Positions 47,729-58,190 of a stretch of 64,000 bases of DNA are shown here, piece after piece. Source of the DNA: Xylogone sp. PMI_703 (taxonomy: Eukaryota; Ascomycota; Leotiomycetes); contig JAJTUQ010000008.1 in NCBI GenBank assembly GCA_021399445.1, positions 62,001 through 126,000 on the forward strand. The letters are read 5' to 3'. Every line of letters starts with the position of its first letter. The stretch's first letter is position 1. Below the pieces are notes generated by a model. The model made no database searches. It was given only the letters and a program-made list of their open reading frames with translations, and was not told the DNA's origin. Both the position numbers and the translations under genes were made by a program.

Positions 47729-50077
47729 TTAGTTAGAGTCGAGGTTGAAACGGTCAAGGAACTTGAAGGTGTACAGTCCACTCTTGATCTGGTCGATGAA
47801 GGTTGTGCTGGTGCTGTTGGCGACATACACACCGGGGCGGGTCATTGAGATGTCAGCGGTGGTCAAGGCGAAAGCACCGGTGCCGATGGCTCCAATGGTC
47901 TTTCCGTACTTGAAGGCATCGACCAGTATCTGAAGGGGACGACCGGCGGGGAAAAGACTGGAGTAGGGGGAAGCAGTCTTGGGTGTGTCGGTGGTGTTGT
48001 AGGGCTGGGTAGTGAAGCTCATCAAGGAGAAGAGGCCCTGGACGCCATCAGCAACAACAATTCCGTCAAAGATGGATCCATCAGCGGCGGAGTAGGTCAT
48101 GTTGGCACCCATAGCCAAAGACTCAGCGACAATGGTGACATCGACACCAGCAGAGGCCAGGCTGGCGGCGAAGCTCCTCCCCTGGGTGATCGACTGGGGA
48201 TAGGCATCGGAGGCAAGGAAAGCAAGCTGCAAGCCAGTAATATTGTACAGAGGCTGGAAGGTGCCGACACCGATAGTGACGTTGTTGTGGTAGTAGGTGG
48301 GGTCAGGCATAGGGCAGGCGACACCAATGGCCGCAGCAACGCGACAGGCGAGGTCATTGTCCACCTTGTTCAGCGCCGTAACGACATTCTGTCTCACAGA
48401 GAGGCTAACGACATGAGAGACCTCGAAGCGGAGACCATCAACAACCATCTGCTGCTCTGCTGGAACAAGGGAATTGTAGAACAGACGAGGTTGAGTGTAG
48501 AAGTCAGAGAAGGTAGGGCTGGATTCACGGATAAGGTAGCCGCTGTAGTAACGGTTGGGAGAAGTGAAGAAACCATTTCCAACGGTCTGGTTGGCCTGCA
48601 TAGGGGAGCCCATGTTCAAGGTGTTGGGGGTATATGCCCACTGGTTGGTGGGGATGGTCGACTGCATCAAACCATCGCGGTTGTTGTTGTGAACAGGAAC
48701 CACAGGGCGGTTGATAGGGAGCTGCTCGAAGTTGGCTGATCCGTGACGGTGGAGCTGGGTGTCTAGGTAGGAGTAGATACGTCCCTGGAGAAGAGGGTCA
48801 TCGGAGAAGTCGATACCACGAACCACATGGCCAGGCTGGAAGCCAATCTGCTCGGTCTCAGCGAAATAGTTGGTGGGGTTGCGGTTGAGCTGCATCTTTC
48901 CAAGCCAGGTAACAGGAACAACATCCAAAGGCAAGAACTTGGTGGGGTCTAGCATATCAAAACCATAGGCCAAGACGTCGGCCTCATCCACAATCTGAAC
49001 ACCGAACTCGTACTCAGGGAACTTCCCAGACTCAATAGCATTGAAAAGGTCCTGACGATGGAAATCGATATTCTTACCGGCAACAGCCTGGGCCTCTTCC
49101 CAGACCATACCAGCGACACCCTGCAAAGTTCTCCAGTGGATCTTGACAAGTTTGGAGGTGCCGTTATTGGTCACGAAGCGGTAAGTGTGAACACCAAATC
49201 CGTCGACGTGGCGGAAGGAACGGGGGATACCGTGGCCGGCCATGAACCAGAGCAAAGTGTGGAGAGCGGAAGGCTGCTGGGAGAAGAAGTCATAGGCGGA
49301 ATCGTGGGCGGTGGCACCCTGAGGCATCTCGTTCTGGGGCTGGGGCTTGATGGCGTGAACCAGGTCAGGGAATTGACTGGCGTCCTGGATGAAGAACACA
49401 GGCACAGTAACTCCGACAACGTCTGCTCAAGCTATTAGACCAAGATGCCTAAGGAGAGGTCGGATTCCATGGCTCACCGTAGTTTCCTTCATCAGTGTAG
49501 AACCTGGTGGCAAATCCGTGCATATCACGGACAGTGTCTGCACTTCCTCTGAAACCTGCAACAGTGGAGAAGCGGACAAAGGTATTGGTCTGCTTTCCCT
49601 CAGCACTAAGAAAAGAGGCGGCAGTGATGTTGGACCAATTTCCGTAAGAGGTGAAGGTTCCGTAGGCTCCGACTCCTCTGGCGTGAACAACACGCTCAGG
49701 CATCTGATGACAGTCTTGTCAGTACCAGCCAACCCTCCATGATGAAACTCGGAGACGAATCAACTTACACGCTCATGGTCGAAGCGCTGCAGCTTCTGGC
49801 GGAACATGAAGTCCTCCAAGACAGTGGGACCTCTGGGGCCGACCTTCAGACTCAGCTGGTCCTGGATCGGAGTACCCCAGTCGGTGGTCATGTAAGAGTT
49901 GGTGTCGTTGGTATAGACATTCAGATTCATGGGAGGAGTCATGGCGTCAACCATCATATCGGCGCTCTGCGTATTGGCATTTCTGCCCTGACCGTTACTG
50001 CCCGGGGCGAAGGGACAGGTAACACCAGCAGCATCGGCCAAGCCGGCAACGGCCAGCGAAAACCAAGCACCTATCAT
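47729..50077 (-). CDS. secreted large-subunit catalase
   Basis: Three exons, 50077-49769, 49703-49478 and 49422-47729 (2229 nt, 742 residues), with introns of 65 and 55 nt. The N-terminus [18 protein letters not shown] is a likely signal peptide. The heme catalase core has [16 protein letters not shown] (catalytic His), [14 protein letters not shown] and [15 protein letters not shown] (proximal heme-ligand Tyr). The C-terminal 150 residues form the flavodoxin/GATase-like domain of large catalases. It converts H2O2 to water and oxygen. Odd point: where the family has VGNNIPVFF, this protein reads VGVTVPVFF, so the distal-pocket Asn is missing. The frame is otherwise intact. A 13-bp minisatellite lies 84 bp upstream of the start codon. 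Confidence 0.92.
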
Positions 50078-50160
50078 CTTGGTAATTGGATTGAAAAGCC
50101 TTGAACAGAAACAGAGGTTTAGCTGCAATGCTAAACTCTGCAATAACCTCTAGAGAAACA

Positions 50161-50225
50161 GAGGAAGAGAGTAGAGGAAGAGAGTAGAGGAAGAGAGTAG
50201 AGGAAGAGTGTAGAGGAAGAGAGAG
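50161..50225. repeat. 13-bp minisatellite, five units
   Basis: Five consecutive units of GAGGAAGAGAGTA (one with GTGTA, the last with GAGAG) lie at 50161-50225, immediately upstream of the catalase start codon (84 bp). On the catalase strand this is a CT-rich tract, a common fungal promoter or leader feature; length changes could affect expression. Confidence 0.75.
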
Positions 50226-51345
50226 AATCTACACTAATTCGAACCTCCTGAGTATTTATAGAAGACTCGGAGGGATGGAGAGCAATTTGTCGTCTCCAAT
50301 GGCACAGCCATTGTCGGCCAACATATGCCAGATTCTGTTAGAATCCACATAGCTCCGCCTCGAAGATGATCACTCACATATAACTCCAATGGAAATACGA
50401 ATCTCATCGTGGGCCTGCCGGAGGTAGCGTTGCTTGAAGGGGTAAAAAGACAGAATCTCCACGTCATCAAGGAGGAAGGTGTGGTAAGGAATGACATCGT
50501 CTAGGACAGAATAGGAATTACTGTCAGATTAAAACGATATTTTTCGAAATGATGGCCACAAGAGTACCTACCCTTAATTCTGATGACCTCCCCCCGCTTA
50601 AGTCCTCGACTTCTTTCTTACATATTCGGATATAACAATCAAGCGACGGGGTAGAATTCGAGCTATTCAATAGTGACGCAGGCATTGGGAATAGCAGGTA
50701 TCCTATTCACCGAACTCGTATCGTTGGTGGGGCCTGATTTTAAGCATGTACCTCTCCACTTGGATAGAGACAACGAATCCGCAGTTCAAGATCATCTCCA
50801 GACTTTCCTTCTAGTCTCATATCTGGAGGAAGACGGGAGAATTTGTGCCACTAAAAATGGTCTAGCACCGGATCTTGAGGCTCCCGAAAGCCTCAGAAGA
50901 CATCGCGATAGTCAGCCTCGCTGTATTGTGGATCTTGGGTGGATTTCAAGCTCTCTATACTCTAGTCTCAGCCTCAACACTTGGAGATAAACGAATCCGG
51001 ATCTTCGAGCTATCATCCATCCAGCCTCGTATTTGGAGGCAAGATGGCAAATTGGTACCCACTGAGATTATCTAGCCCCGGATCTTGAACTCCCGAAAGC
51101 TTTAAAAGCAATCACAATAGTCAGCCTTGCTGTAATGTGGATCTGGAGTGTCCCGCTTCTTCGGTGGAAACAATTAGCGCAACGTATTTCTTCCATACAA
51201 ACAGTCCTTGGTTGCAAGGATAAATAATTTATAACCCTGTCATATTAGTAGGTTCTAGTGGATTCGCCACCCAGCTCTGGACCAATAATAAAAGAGGGCC
51301 TTCGATGCTGCTTCAATATCTTTTCTACTCAATTTCCTTAGAGAA
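50226..51345. other. gene-free stretch with a tandem duplication
   Basis: No convincing gene. 50765-50940 and 50978-51148 are diverged direct repeats offset by about 210 bp. Shared landmarks are ACGAATCCG, TTTGGAGG / TCTGGAGG, CACCGGATCTTGAGGCTCCCGA-type sequence and AATAGTCAGCCT(C/T)GCTGTA. Short open frames across the repeat look non-coding. Confidence 0.5.
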
Positions 51346-51360
51346 TTGTATTTTGACAAC

Positions 51361-52400
51361 ATGAATTATGACGATCCAGATTTATCCTTATCTGAGACTT
51401 CTGAATCCGAAGATGAGGAGATCTGGGAGGTCCCTATTCTAAAACCCAAGCGATCTGATTGTTCGCGCGATCAAACGCCTCAAGATTCGTACTTTATATT
51501 TACAAGCAGGATGGAGCAAAACCAATATTATGCTTCAATTAAACGTTACCAAAAATCACATCTAATACGCATTATCTCATCGCCTTACACCTCAAAAAAT
51601 TAAATCAGGACGTCAACCTTTACTTGGTCCTTCTGAGCGAAAGCAAGTAATTGAGTGGGTATGCTATCGACGTATGGAATGTTGTAAATACCCTCAATGT
51701 TAGGCTGGAATTGTAAAGTTTATGCTATTGCTACAGCTTTCAAAATGGAAGGCTTTTCACGACGATCAGCTCTCAAAAAGCCTAAACTTTCACAACTCAA
51801 CATAGATAATCGCTTACAATGGGCCTTAAATCATGTTAATTGGACAGAAGAGCAATGGTTTTCAATACTTTGGACAGATGAAACTTGGGTACAGCCTGGA
51901 AAACACAAAAAGGTCAAATCACTCGACGACGAGGAGAGGCTTTACACAAAGATTGCGTTGAGCCTAAAATACAGCGCCAAATTGGATGGATGTTTTAGGG
52001 CTGTATATTCAGGAAATATGGCAAAGGACCGGGCTTATTTTGAGAGAAATCTTGGGGCTCAATCAATCAACAAAGCTATCAAGAGCATACTGTTCTAGTA
52101 ATTGATTTATATATACAAGGGAAGGATTTAATCTTAATGCAAGATAACGCATCAAGCCACGCAACCAGATCAACTGTAGTTGAGTTAAATCGTCGAGGAA
52201 TCACAACAATAAGATGGCCGGCTAACTCGCCTGATCTCAATCCAGTTGAGACTGTATGGAATTGGATGAAGGATTATGTGAGAACAAGTCAATGAGGCTT
52301 GGAATTCAAGTCCTGAGTCTGATATTATAGACTTAATTCAAAGCATGCCCAAGAGATGCCGGGCTATAATTGAAGCTAGAGGTTTACATACAAAATATTA
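51361..52400 (+). pseudogene. Tc1/mariner transposase relic 2
   Basis: Plus-strand pieces in several frames: start MNYDDPDLSLSETSESEDEE; a helix-turn-helix piece (TLYLQAGWSKTN, then KIKSGRQPLLGPSERKQVIE); LNHVNWTEEQWFSILWTDET (first Asp); and LILMQDNASSHATRSTVVEL (second Asp) with SPDLNPVETVWNWMKDY, the Glu 34 residues after the second Asp. Frame changes occur near 51480 and 52060, and stops near 51590 and 51695. It differs from the mariner at 30.3 kb. Clear terminal inverted repeats were not found. Confidence 0.75.
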
Positions 52401-53457
52401 AGAGTAGAGCAGCAGGCAATTCATCCTTTTTAGACCTAGCTGTGCAAGGGTATGTAGGTCTACAGCGTTATGAATTATGTATCCTTACAACCAAGTAAGC
52501 AGTACTTCTATTCTCGTACAGTATCAAAGGTGAACAACGAATCCGCACCTTCGGCGATCATTAATACCCCCGGGTATGTGGAAGCACACGGGAATCTCAC
52601 GATGGTCAGCACTACCCGGTGTGATGTTTGTGCCGAAGAAATGGATATGCGTGACGCATGTGGCACCGGCAGTCCGAGACTCTGCAAGTCCTAATCGCCA
52701 CATGACTCGGCCTGATGCCCTTCGTTGCCGATTATTCGGGCCTTTCCCTCATAGCTAGCGGAAGCGAAATGGTCGAGTACACGTGATCCCAATAACTTTC
52801 CCACCCTGTCAAGAGGTCAGAGCGCTAGCAGCAGCAATCTCACATATAAATTGTATCTAAGCTAAGACGATCATAAGGACTGCCAACCGTGTGGAATTGA
52901 GTGTGGATGAAGGGGTTGAAGAGCAAAATAGAGAAAGCCCTTGGGAAGGCGGAGAAATCATGCAGAGATATGTCCTATCAGATCAATTGGTTTGCTTCCG
53001 AAGATCGAGACTAAGCGATGGCTAATTCCGATAAGAGATCTCGCCATGGGCATCCCAACGCATCATGCCAGGGCTAATGCTTACGGGTATTAAATGGGTG
53101 TTGGGGGCCAGAGTTGTACGGGGTGACTTTCGATGTATTGGGCAATGATGCGGTTCCGCATAATTCGGACTAGAAAGTTGAATACAGTAATAGATTGGAA
53201 GAATCTGAGAAGAGACGAGGGGAAGAGTTCTAGACCTTACATCACAATAGAACTGGCGTCGACATGGACAATCTTTTCTACGATAGATAGTCAGGTTTAG
53301 CAGATTATACCAACTTAATCCTTGCTAGAGATCCTGCGAAGGAGGCAAAGGTTGGTGTGGTCAAGACCATTGAACCGAGGACGTGTGGCTAGGACCTCAA
53401 CGTTCAAATCCTCTGCCAGCCCAACGTCACGGTATACGCCGACCACACGCACTACAC
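52401..53457. other. gene-free stretch; 3' flank of methyltransferase relic
   Basis: No gene is recognised from 52401 to 53267. Positions 53268-53345 (containing CAGGTTTAGCAGATTATACC) are the inverted counterpart of 46640-46715, so they belong to the duplicated methyltransferase segment. Confidence 0.4.
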
Positions 53458-54446
53458 CTATAGCATCATAGTCGACGCCATGCGAGAAACGCGCTCAGCT
53501 GGTATGTCGATCCTCGCGTGTGACTTCCAAATCTTCTCAATATATCCGAACTCATACCGCAGGTACAACACCAGGGTCCGAAAGCCCGAAAGCCAGCTAT
53601 AAACCCACAGCATAAAGCGCAGATACAAAGGAAATGCCTCACGCCCAGGAAGTTACCAGACCCTCAATACGTCTCTCACCCTCAGCTTGTGGTACACCGT
53701 CTCGAGCTCCCGTTCATCATCCAAAGCAAAGTGCATTACAGCCGCCGTCCTCCTAATCGGCCTATTCAAAGTCTGGAGACGCAGAAACCACGTCCCGACA
53801 ATATCAAACATAATCTGCCCGCTCGGGAACCGCTCGCAGATGCGCCGCTTTTCCTCCGCACCATCCAGGTACGGCAGCAAGCCTTTCATGACGACGACCG
53901 TGGGCCGGTCGGCGGGTCATACAGCCTCGCCGCCGTCTGCCGCCGCCCGCCGCCGGGCTCAGGAGCAGCTTCTGGCGCAGCACAACCACCTCTGGAATAC
54001 TATAGACCCACTGCACACGTGGGCCCCACACCAGGCGTAGCGCGTGTGGCTGTCCAGTCCGCAGGCGAGGTGCAGCACCGTCGCCTCAGGAGTGGGCATT
54101 CAGGAACTCAGCGGTCCAGGCATCAAACAGCCGGGCGCGCAAAAGGACGCTGTCAAAAAAGCTCTCGTCGCCTAGCGTCGGGGGGCAGGTATACTATCTA
54201 CAAGCCCTTTTAATTGTTAATGAGCACTGCCCAGTATTTAACTCCAAATGGTAGTAAAACACGAATCGTGAACAGGTGATTGGTCTCACTACCCTCAAAG
54301 ACACGGCCGCCAATCACCTCACATTTAAAGGCCCTGTGGGTAGTAGTCTAGCTGGTCGAGGGTGTCGGCGGCCCAGGTGTCACGTAGGATAGGGTTGGGC
54401 TGGCGGGCGTCCTTGGCGCGTGCGGTAAGAGTAACGAGCATTGTCT
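53458..54446 (-). pseudogene. methyltransferase relic (LCM/TcmP-like), copy 2
   Basis: Minus-strand order: ETMLVTLTARAKDARQPNPI, AADTLDQLDY, a 150-bp transposon insertion, then LGDESFFDSVLLRARLFDAW, a frameshift after FLNAH, LRLVWGPRVQWVYS, MKGLLPYLDGAEEKRRICER, FDIVGTWFLRLQTLN. The frame VRDVLRVW is followed by TAA, then LPGREAFPLYLRFMLWVYSW and RTLVLYLRYEF in the same frame. This covers nearly the whole length of a SAM-dependent LCM-superfamily methyltransferase. At least two frameshifts and one stop make it non-functional. It is the more complete of two inverted copies in the window. Confidence 0.65.
54194..54343. mobile_element. 150-bp MITE in a TA site
   Basis: A 150-bp segment starts CTATCTACAAGCCCTTTTAA and its other end reads CTACCCACAGGGCCTTTAAA on the opposite strand (about 15 of 20 positions match). 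It is flanked by TA on both sides. It interrupts methyltransferase copy 2. The uninterrupted sequence GACTATACCTGC survives in copy 1 near 46266, giving an exact empty site. The features fit a Tc1/mariner-type MITE. Confidence 0.75.
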
Positions 54447-54542
54447 CGGAGACCCTGCTTACAGCGACTATGGATACGGCATAGATCACATCAAACCAAG
54501 ATTAGTGAAGATCAAAAATCGTAAGCACTATTACCTAGTTAG

Positions 54543-54602
54543 ACAAACTAGTTCTACGGTGAGCAAGTTCGATTGAGAAATGATACCGAGAATGTCTTTG
54601 GA
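54543..54602. repeat. 60-bp exact direct repeat, copy 1
   Basis: This stretch (starts ACAAACTAGTTCTACGGTGA, ends AATGTCTTTGGA) is identical over 60 bp to 58099-58158, 3.5 kb away in the same orientation. The flanks on both sides differ. Confidence 0.9.
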
Positions 54603-54805
54603 TACTCGCATAGTTTGCTTGTTTACCTATAAAATTCAAGTGAGCTAGTGGAGGACTAACTGATTAAATATAAGTGACTTATGGTAATGTATAAGAGAAA
54701 ACCGATTTTAACATAAAAGATAAAACACAACTAGCAAGTCCCACTTGAGGCGATAATAATGTCCGTCTCACAGGGAAGCAATGTAACTAAATTGCCGTAT
54801 AATCT

Positions 54806-55020
54806 TGTTACGTCCCTAGGGTCGTAACGGGATTACCTAAGCAAGGGTCGCGGAAAACCAGGGTCGTTAGCACCCGGTTCACTTAATACAACCTAAGTTA
54901 AGATCGCGGTGCCTTGGAGCCTAGGAGCGCAAGGCTCCCAGGAAACCGGCTCCCAGGAATTATGGTCTCCCAGGAAGGAAGGGCTCCCAGGATAAACAGC
55001 ACGTGACTGGGTCAGTCGCA
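54806..55020. mobile_element. LTR-like fragment
   Basis: It begins TGTTACGTCCCTAGGGTCGT, like the start of a fungal Ty3-type LTR and like the TGTTACG start of the solo LTR at 42.0 kb. It contains four copies of CTCCCAGGA spaced 15-20 bp apart (54930-54990). No matching 3' end or target duplication was found. It truncates the MULE fragment next to it. Confidence 0.35.
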
Positions 55021-55023
55021 AAC

Positions 55024-55344
55024 TCAATGATCTATCATGATCTGTGTAGGCTCCATAACTTTGAGCCTCCAACTCCTATTTTCTAGTGTAGTAACCACTC
55101 TCATATTACAACTACACTTCTTGGAGCTTCCTTTACGCTTTCTAGGAGGGTGGACTTCGCTCTTTTTGCCTTTAGATTGGTAACTCCCTTCTCGAGCACA
55201 GGTGTACAATGCTCTATGAGGCTTGCTATCACGTTTAGTAAAGGCATAACCATTATTGCGTGCCCAAGCTTGAATTGAGGTTTGTAAAGCCTCTAAATCA
55301 GGATATAGATCTTCTGGAAGAGCAGGGCCGCATGGAGATGCCAT
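55024..55344 (-). pseudogene. MULE transposase N-terminus, relic 3
   Basis: An intact start, MASPCGPALPEDLYPDLEAL, is followed by a FAR1-like domain (GYAFTKRDSKPHRALYTCAR, KKCSCNMRVVTTLENRSW). It ends abruptly after KVMEPT at about 55030, where LTR-like DNA begins. It is closely related to relic 1 at 21 kb. The region upstream (55440-55615) keeps GTGGATTTA motifs seen at MULE ends. Only about 106 codons remain. Confidence 0.75.
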
Positions 55345-56228
55345 CTGGAGCTTAAATAAAGCGATAAAAATGGTCAAGAAAGCTTTAATTGCAATAATTA
55401 CAGTGTTCTTTTCAACGTTCTCCATCATAGCACTGTGTGCCCTAACTACCTGCATGTCTTAGTTTGTGTACCTGAATCTAAGGGTATATCTAGATTACTA
55501 ATAAAATGTATGGGGGAAAGTTTGGCGAATGGGAACTGGTTCTGGAGGCCGTATGTGGATTTATGTAAACTGAATGTGGATTTAGGGATGGCCTTTCTTT
55601 TTCTAGTCACGAATTTCTAGAATGGATTGGCTAGGCAGCCGTAAGGGCGATTAAAAAAGCTTCAAATATAAATTCCAAGGCGTTAGTAACTAACAACCTA
55701 TGCCTCGTCTGTCATTGTGTTAATAAGCGCAAGAATAAATATGTTCATACCCTACCATCACTTCGCCATACTTTCCCTTACCTCTCTTTCCCTAAACGGC
55801 TGATCGCTGTGTCGAATATGCATTAATCATACTGTTGTACATAATGTTGTGATCTTTGTAGGTTCCCGTGAAGGTTGCCAGATCTCGACTACGAAATAGA
55901 ACGTTCCTTAGCTCCTCAGCCAGACCTCTGAGAGGGATAAACTTAGGCGCAAATTCTGCGGTAACATCTTCAAACCCTACCATATCTCCAAGCTAAACAC
56001 AGAAATCCGTTTCCCGATGCCTAAAGCCTCCTTTCCCCATGTCTTCCATGACATTTGTTTTTCTAGGCAGGTTGTTTTGCCTTGCTTTTGTGGTCTTATC
56101 GTCAACTCTTACAAGTCCACTTTTTTCCAACAAATATCATTTGCGTCGATGGAATTTAAAAGCGAAATATAAAAAGTAGTGCGACAAATGAATATGCAAC
56201 ATGGTGTACGGTCATCTCTAGGCCATTT
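55345..56228. other. spacer with one small unrecognised frame
   Basis: A 63-codon minus-strand frame (55792-55983, starts MVGFEDVTAEFAPKFIPLRG) looks protein-like and may be an exon of a decayed gene, but no family is recognised and no joining exon was found. The rest is AT-rich MULE flank and the 3' flank of the bHLH gene. Confidence 0.3.
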
Positions 56229-57983
56229 TTAATTAGCAGTTGCAGTATCAAGTTCATTCTTCAACACTTCCTCCTCTTCACTCATCTTCTTCACCTCCGC
56301 TTCTGTGCCCTCCCTATTCTTTACCTTATTAATTCCACATTCACTTAAACTAGGAGTACTAGTTTTGCTATCAAAGCTACCACTCGCAGGATGACTAGAT
56401 CTAGAGGTTGAAGTAGAAGTAGCCGACATGGGTGGTGTGTTTGCTGTCGTTGTGATAGTAGTATTAGAGTTCTTGGTAGTGAGCATGAGGATCTCGAAGG
56501 ATTCAATGTGACCTTTGTACATAGCGTTTTCTTTACAAAGCGCTTTATTGTGTTTCTCAAGGTGAAGGATGTACTTAGCTACTTTGGAGAGGACAGTTGC
56601 CTGGTGATTGCGTTAGTCATTTACCCTTGTAATTTTGTAAATACGGCGACAAGGGGGACAGAAAGGAGCTCATGAAACTAAAATAAAATGGAGAGCTGAA
56701 AGGCAAGTAAAAAGATAAAATGGTACCTTCCTAAGTTTGTCGCTGGACTCAACCCCTGCAAGTTCTCTGTTACATCCTCTTCCCCCTTTTTCACATTTTC
56801 GACCTTTGCACTACTTGTAATCTTTAAACTGGGTACACAGTTCCTCAACGCGGCAATCTTATCATTAAGGTTTGTACGATAGTGTTTTTCAATCATGTTG
56901 TGTGCCGTTTTCTTCACCAGTGCATGATGTTGTCTATGATAACCTCTCTTCTCAAGAGGGGATCTATCGTTTTCGTCTTTGTCATTATTGTCTGACGATT
57001 TCCGCTTTTGTTGGATGGACCATGTGGTGACTGGTGGAGGACTGCCGGATGATGGAGACGAAGGTAATGGTGGTACGTAGGATGTGGAGTTTATCATAAT
57101 GTTGCGGAGTTTGGATTCTTGGGTTGATGAGAGTCCTGTCTTCAGTGCTTCTAGTTTTGTCCCCCGGGTTGCGGGCCTATTGACTTATGCAACGGGGTAA
57201 GATGTTTGTTGAGCAGGAGCGTTGTAGAATATTTTCCTAGATTGCATCTCAGTGACCAGTGGAGTGTTGATAGTTGGGTGTTTCAAATAGATGTTCCTCT
57301 AAGATAGGATCTTCGCCAAAGACCAAAGCCGGGTCATGGATTGTGTCTAACATCATGGTGTCTATGGGCTGAAGTCCTGTGAGAATCGGGTTTGTCTGGG
57401 TGTTTGATCCAGCTATGGCTAGTGAGAAAGTGTTTTCGAGCTGCAGCTTTGGGAAGAAATGGGACAATGATGGATCCATGTTGATCTCTGTAATGTCCTC
57501 CAATTGTATGAAGTTAACTGTTGTGGTGCTATTGGATGCTAGTGAGTCGGTATAAGAGTTACTAGTGCTTGGACTAGCTGGAGGTTCCAGATCCATGACA
57601 TGCTTACAGTATCTAACGTCGTCGTAGGATAGAAGTACGATTTGGTTTCCTTCGCCCTCATCAGTCTTTGTGTCTAGCGCTAAGGAGACAGCAGGTGTCG
57701 GTGTATGCAATGGTGAATTCCAACAGCCAGGTGGAGGTATTCCAGGAAACGAAGAAGCGGACGAATGAACGGAGATTGGTGTTCGGTTGTTGCATCTAGT
57801 CTTGGGATGTTTTTGAGAAGGTCGCAAGGGCGGAGAACCCACGAGGAATGACGACTGGGAATACAAACGATGAAGTGCATTCGACTGGAAGGAAGTATTC
57901 CCATCAGGCTGCGTAGGAATAGAAAAGGCTTCTGTCATTCTGTTCTTTGACGATTTGATGTCTGATATCGAGAACGGAATCAT
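56229..57983 (-). CDS. bHLH transcription factor, SREBP-type, probable frameshift
   Basis: Three exons, 57983-57257, 57183-56727 and 56600-56229, with introns of 73 and 126 nt. A Pro/Ser/Thr-rich N-terminus is followed by the basic helix-loop-helix: KKTAHNMIEKHYRTNLNDKI, AALRNCVPSLK, loop, then ATVLSKVAKYILHLEKHN. The Tyr in HYR is the SREBP-class marker; the preceding residue is His where Arg is usual. No membrane segments follow, so it is a soluble nuclear factor, as in several fungal developmental and metabolic regulators. The exon total is one base short of a multiple of three. The end of exon 2 reads LQGLSPATNL, but the frame needed at the splice is LRK then ATVLSK. This points to a lost base near 56738, or a sequencing error. 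Confidence 0.75.
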
Positions 57984-58098
57984 GGCCAAGCTCTAAATAC
58001 AACTCCGACTCTGTCTAGAAGCCACTATCACTCGTGTAGTGAAGCTTATTCTTCCTACTCTTTTCATTCAGTAATAACAGAATATAATGTCAGAATCT

Positions 58099-58158
58099 AC
58101 AAACTAGTTCTACGGTGAGCAAGTTCGATTGAGAAATGATACCGAGAATGTCTTTGGA
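58099..58158. repeat. 60-bp exact direct repeat, copy 2
   Basis: Identical over 60 bp to 54543-54602. This copy lies between the bHLH gene start and the left end of hAT element 2, which begins 33 bp further on. Confidence 0.9.
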
Positions 58159-58190
58159 GGAGATTCCCCCCAGAAAAACTTTAGAGTGGC

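Noticed and set aside
48287..49438. Plus-strand frames of 126-150 codons
   Set aside because: Antisense shadows of the catalase coding sequence.
50673..51075. Plus-strand frames of 66-105 codons
   Set aside because: They fall inside the diverged tandem duplication and do not keep a common frame between units.
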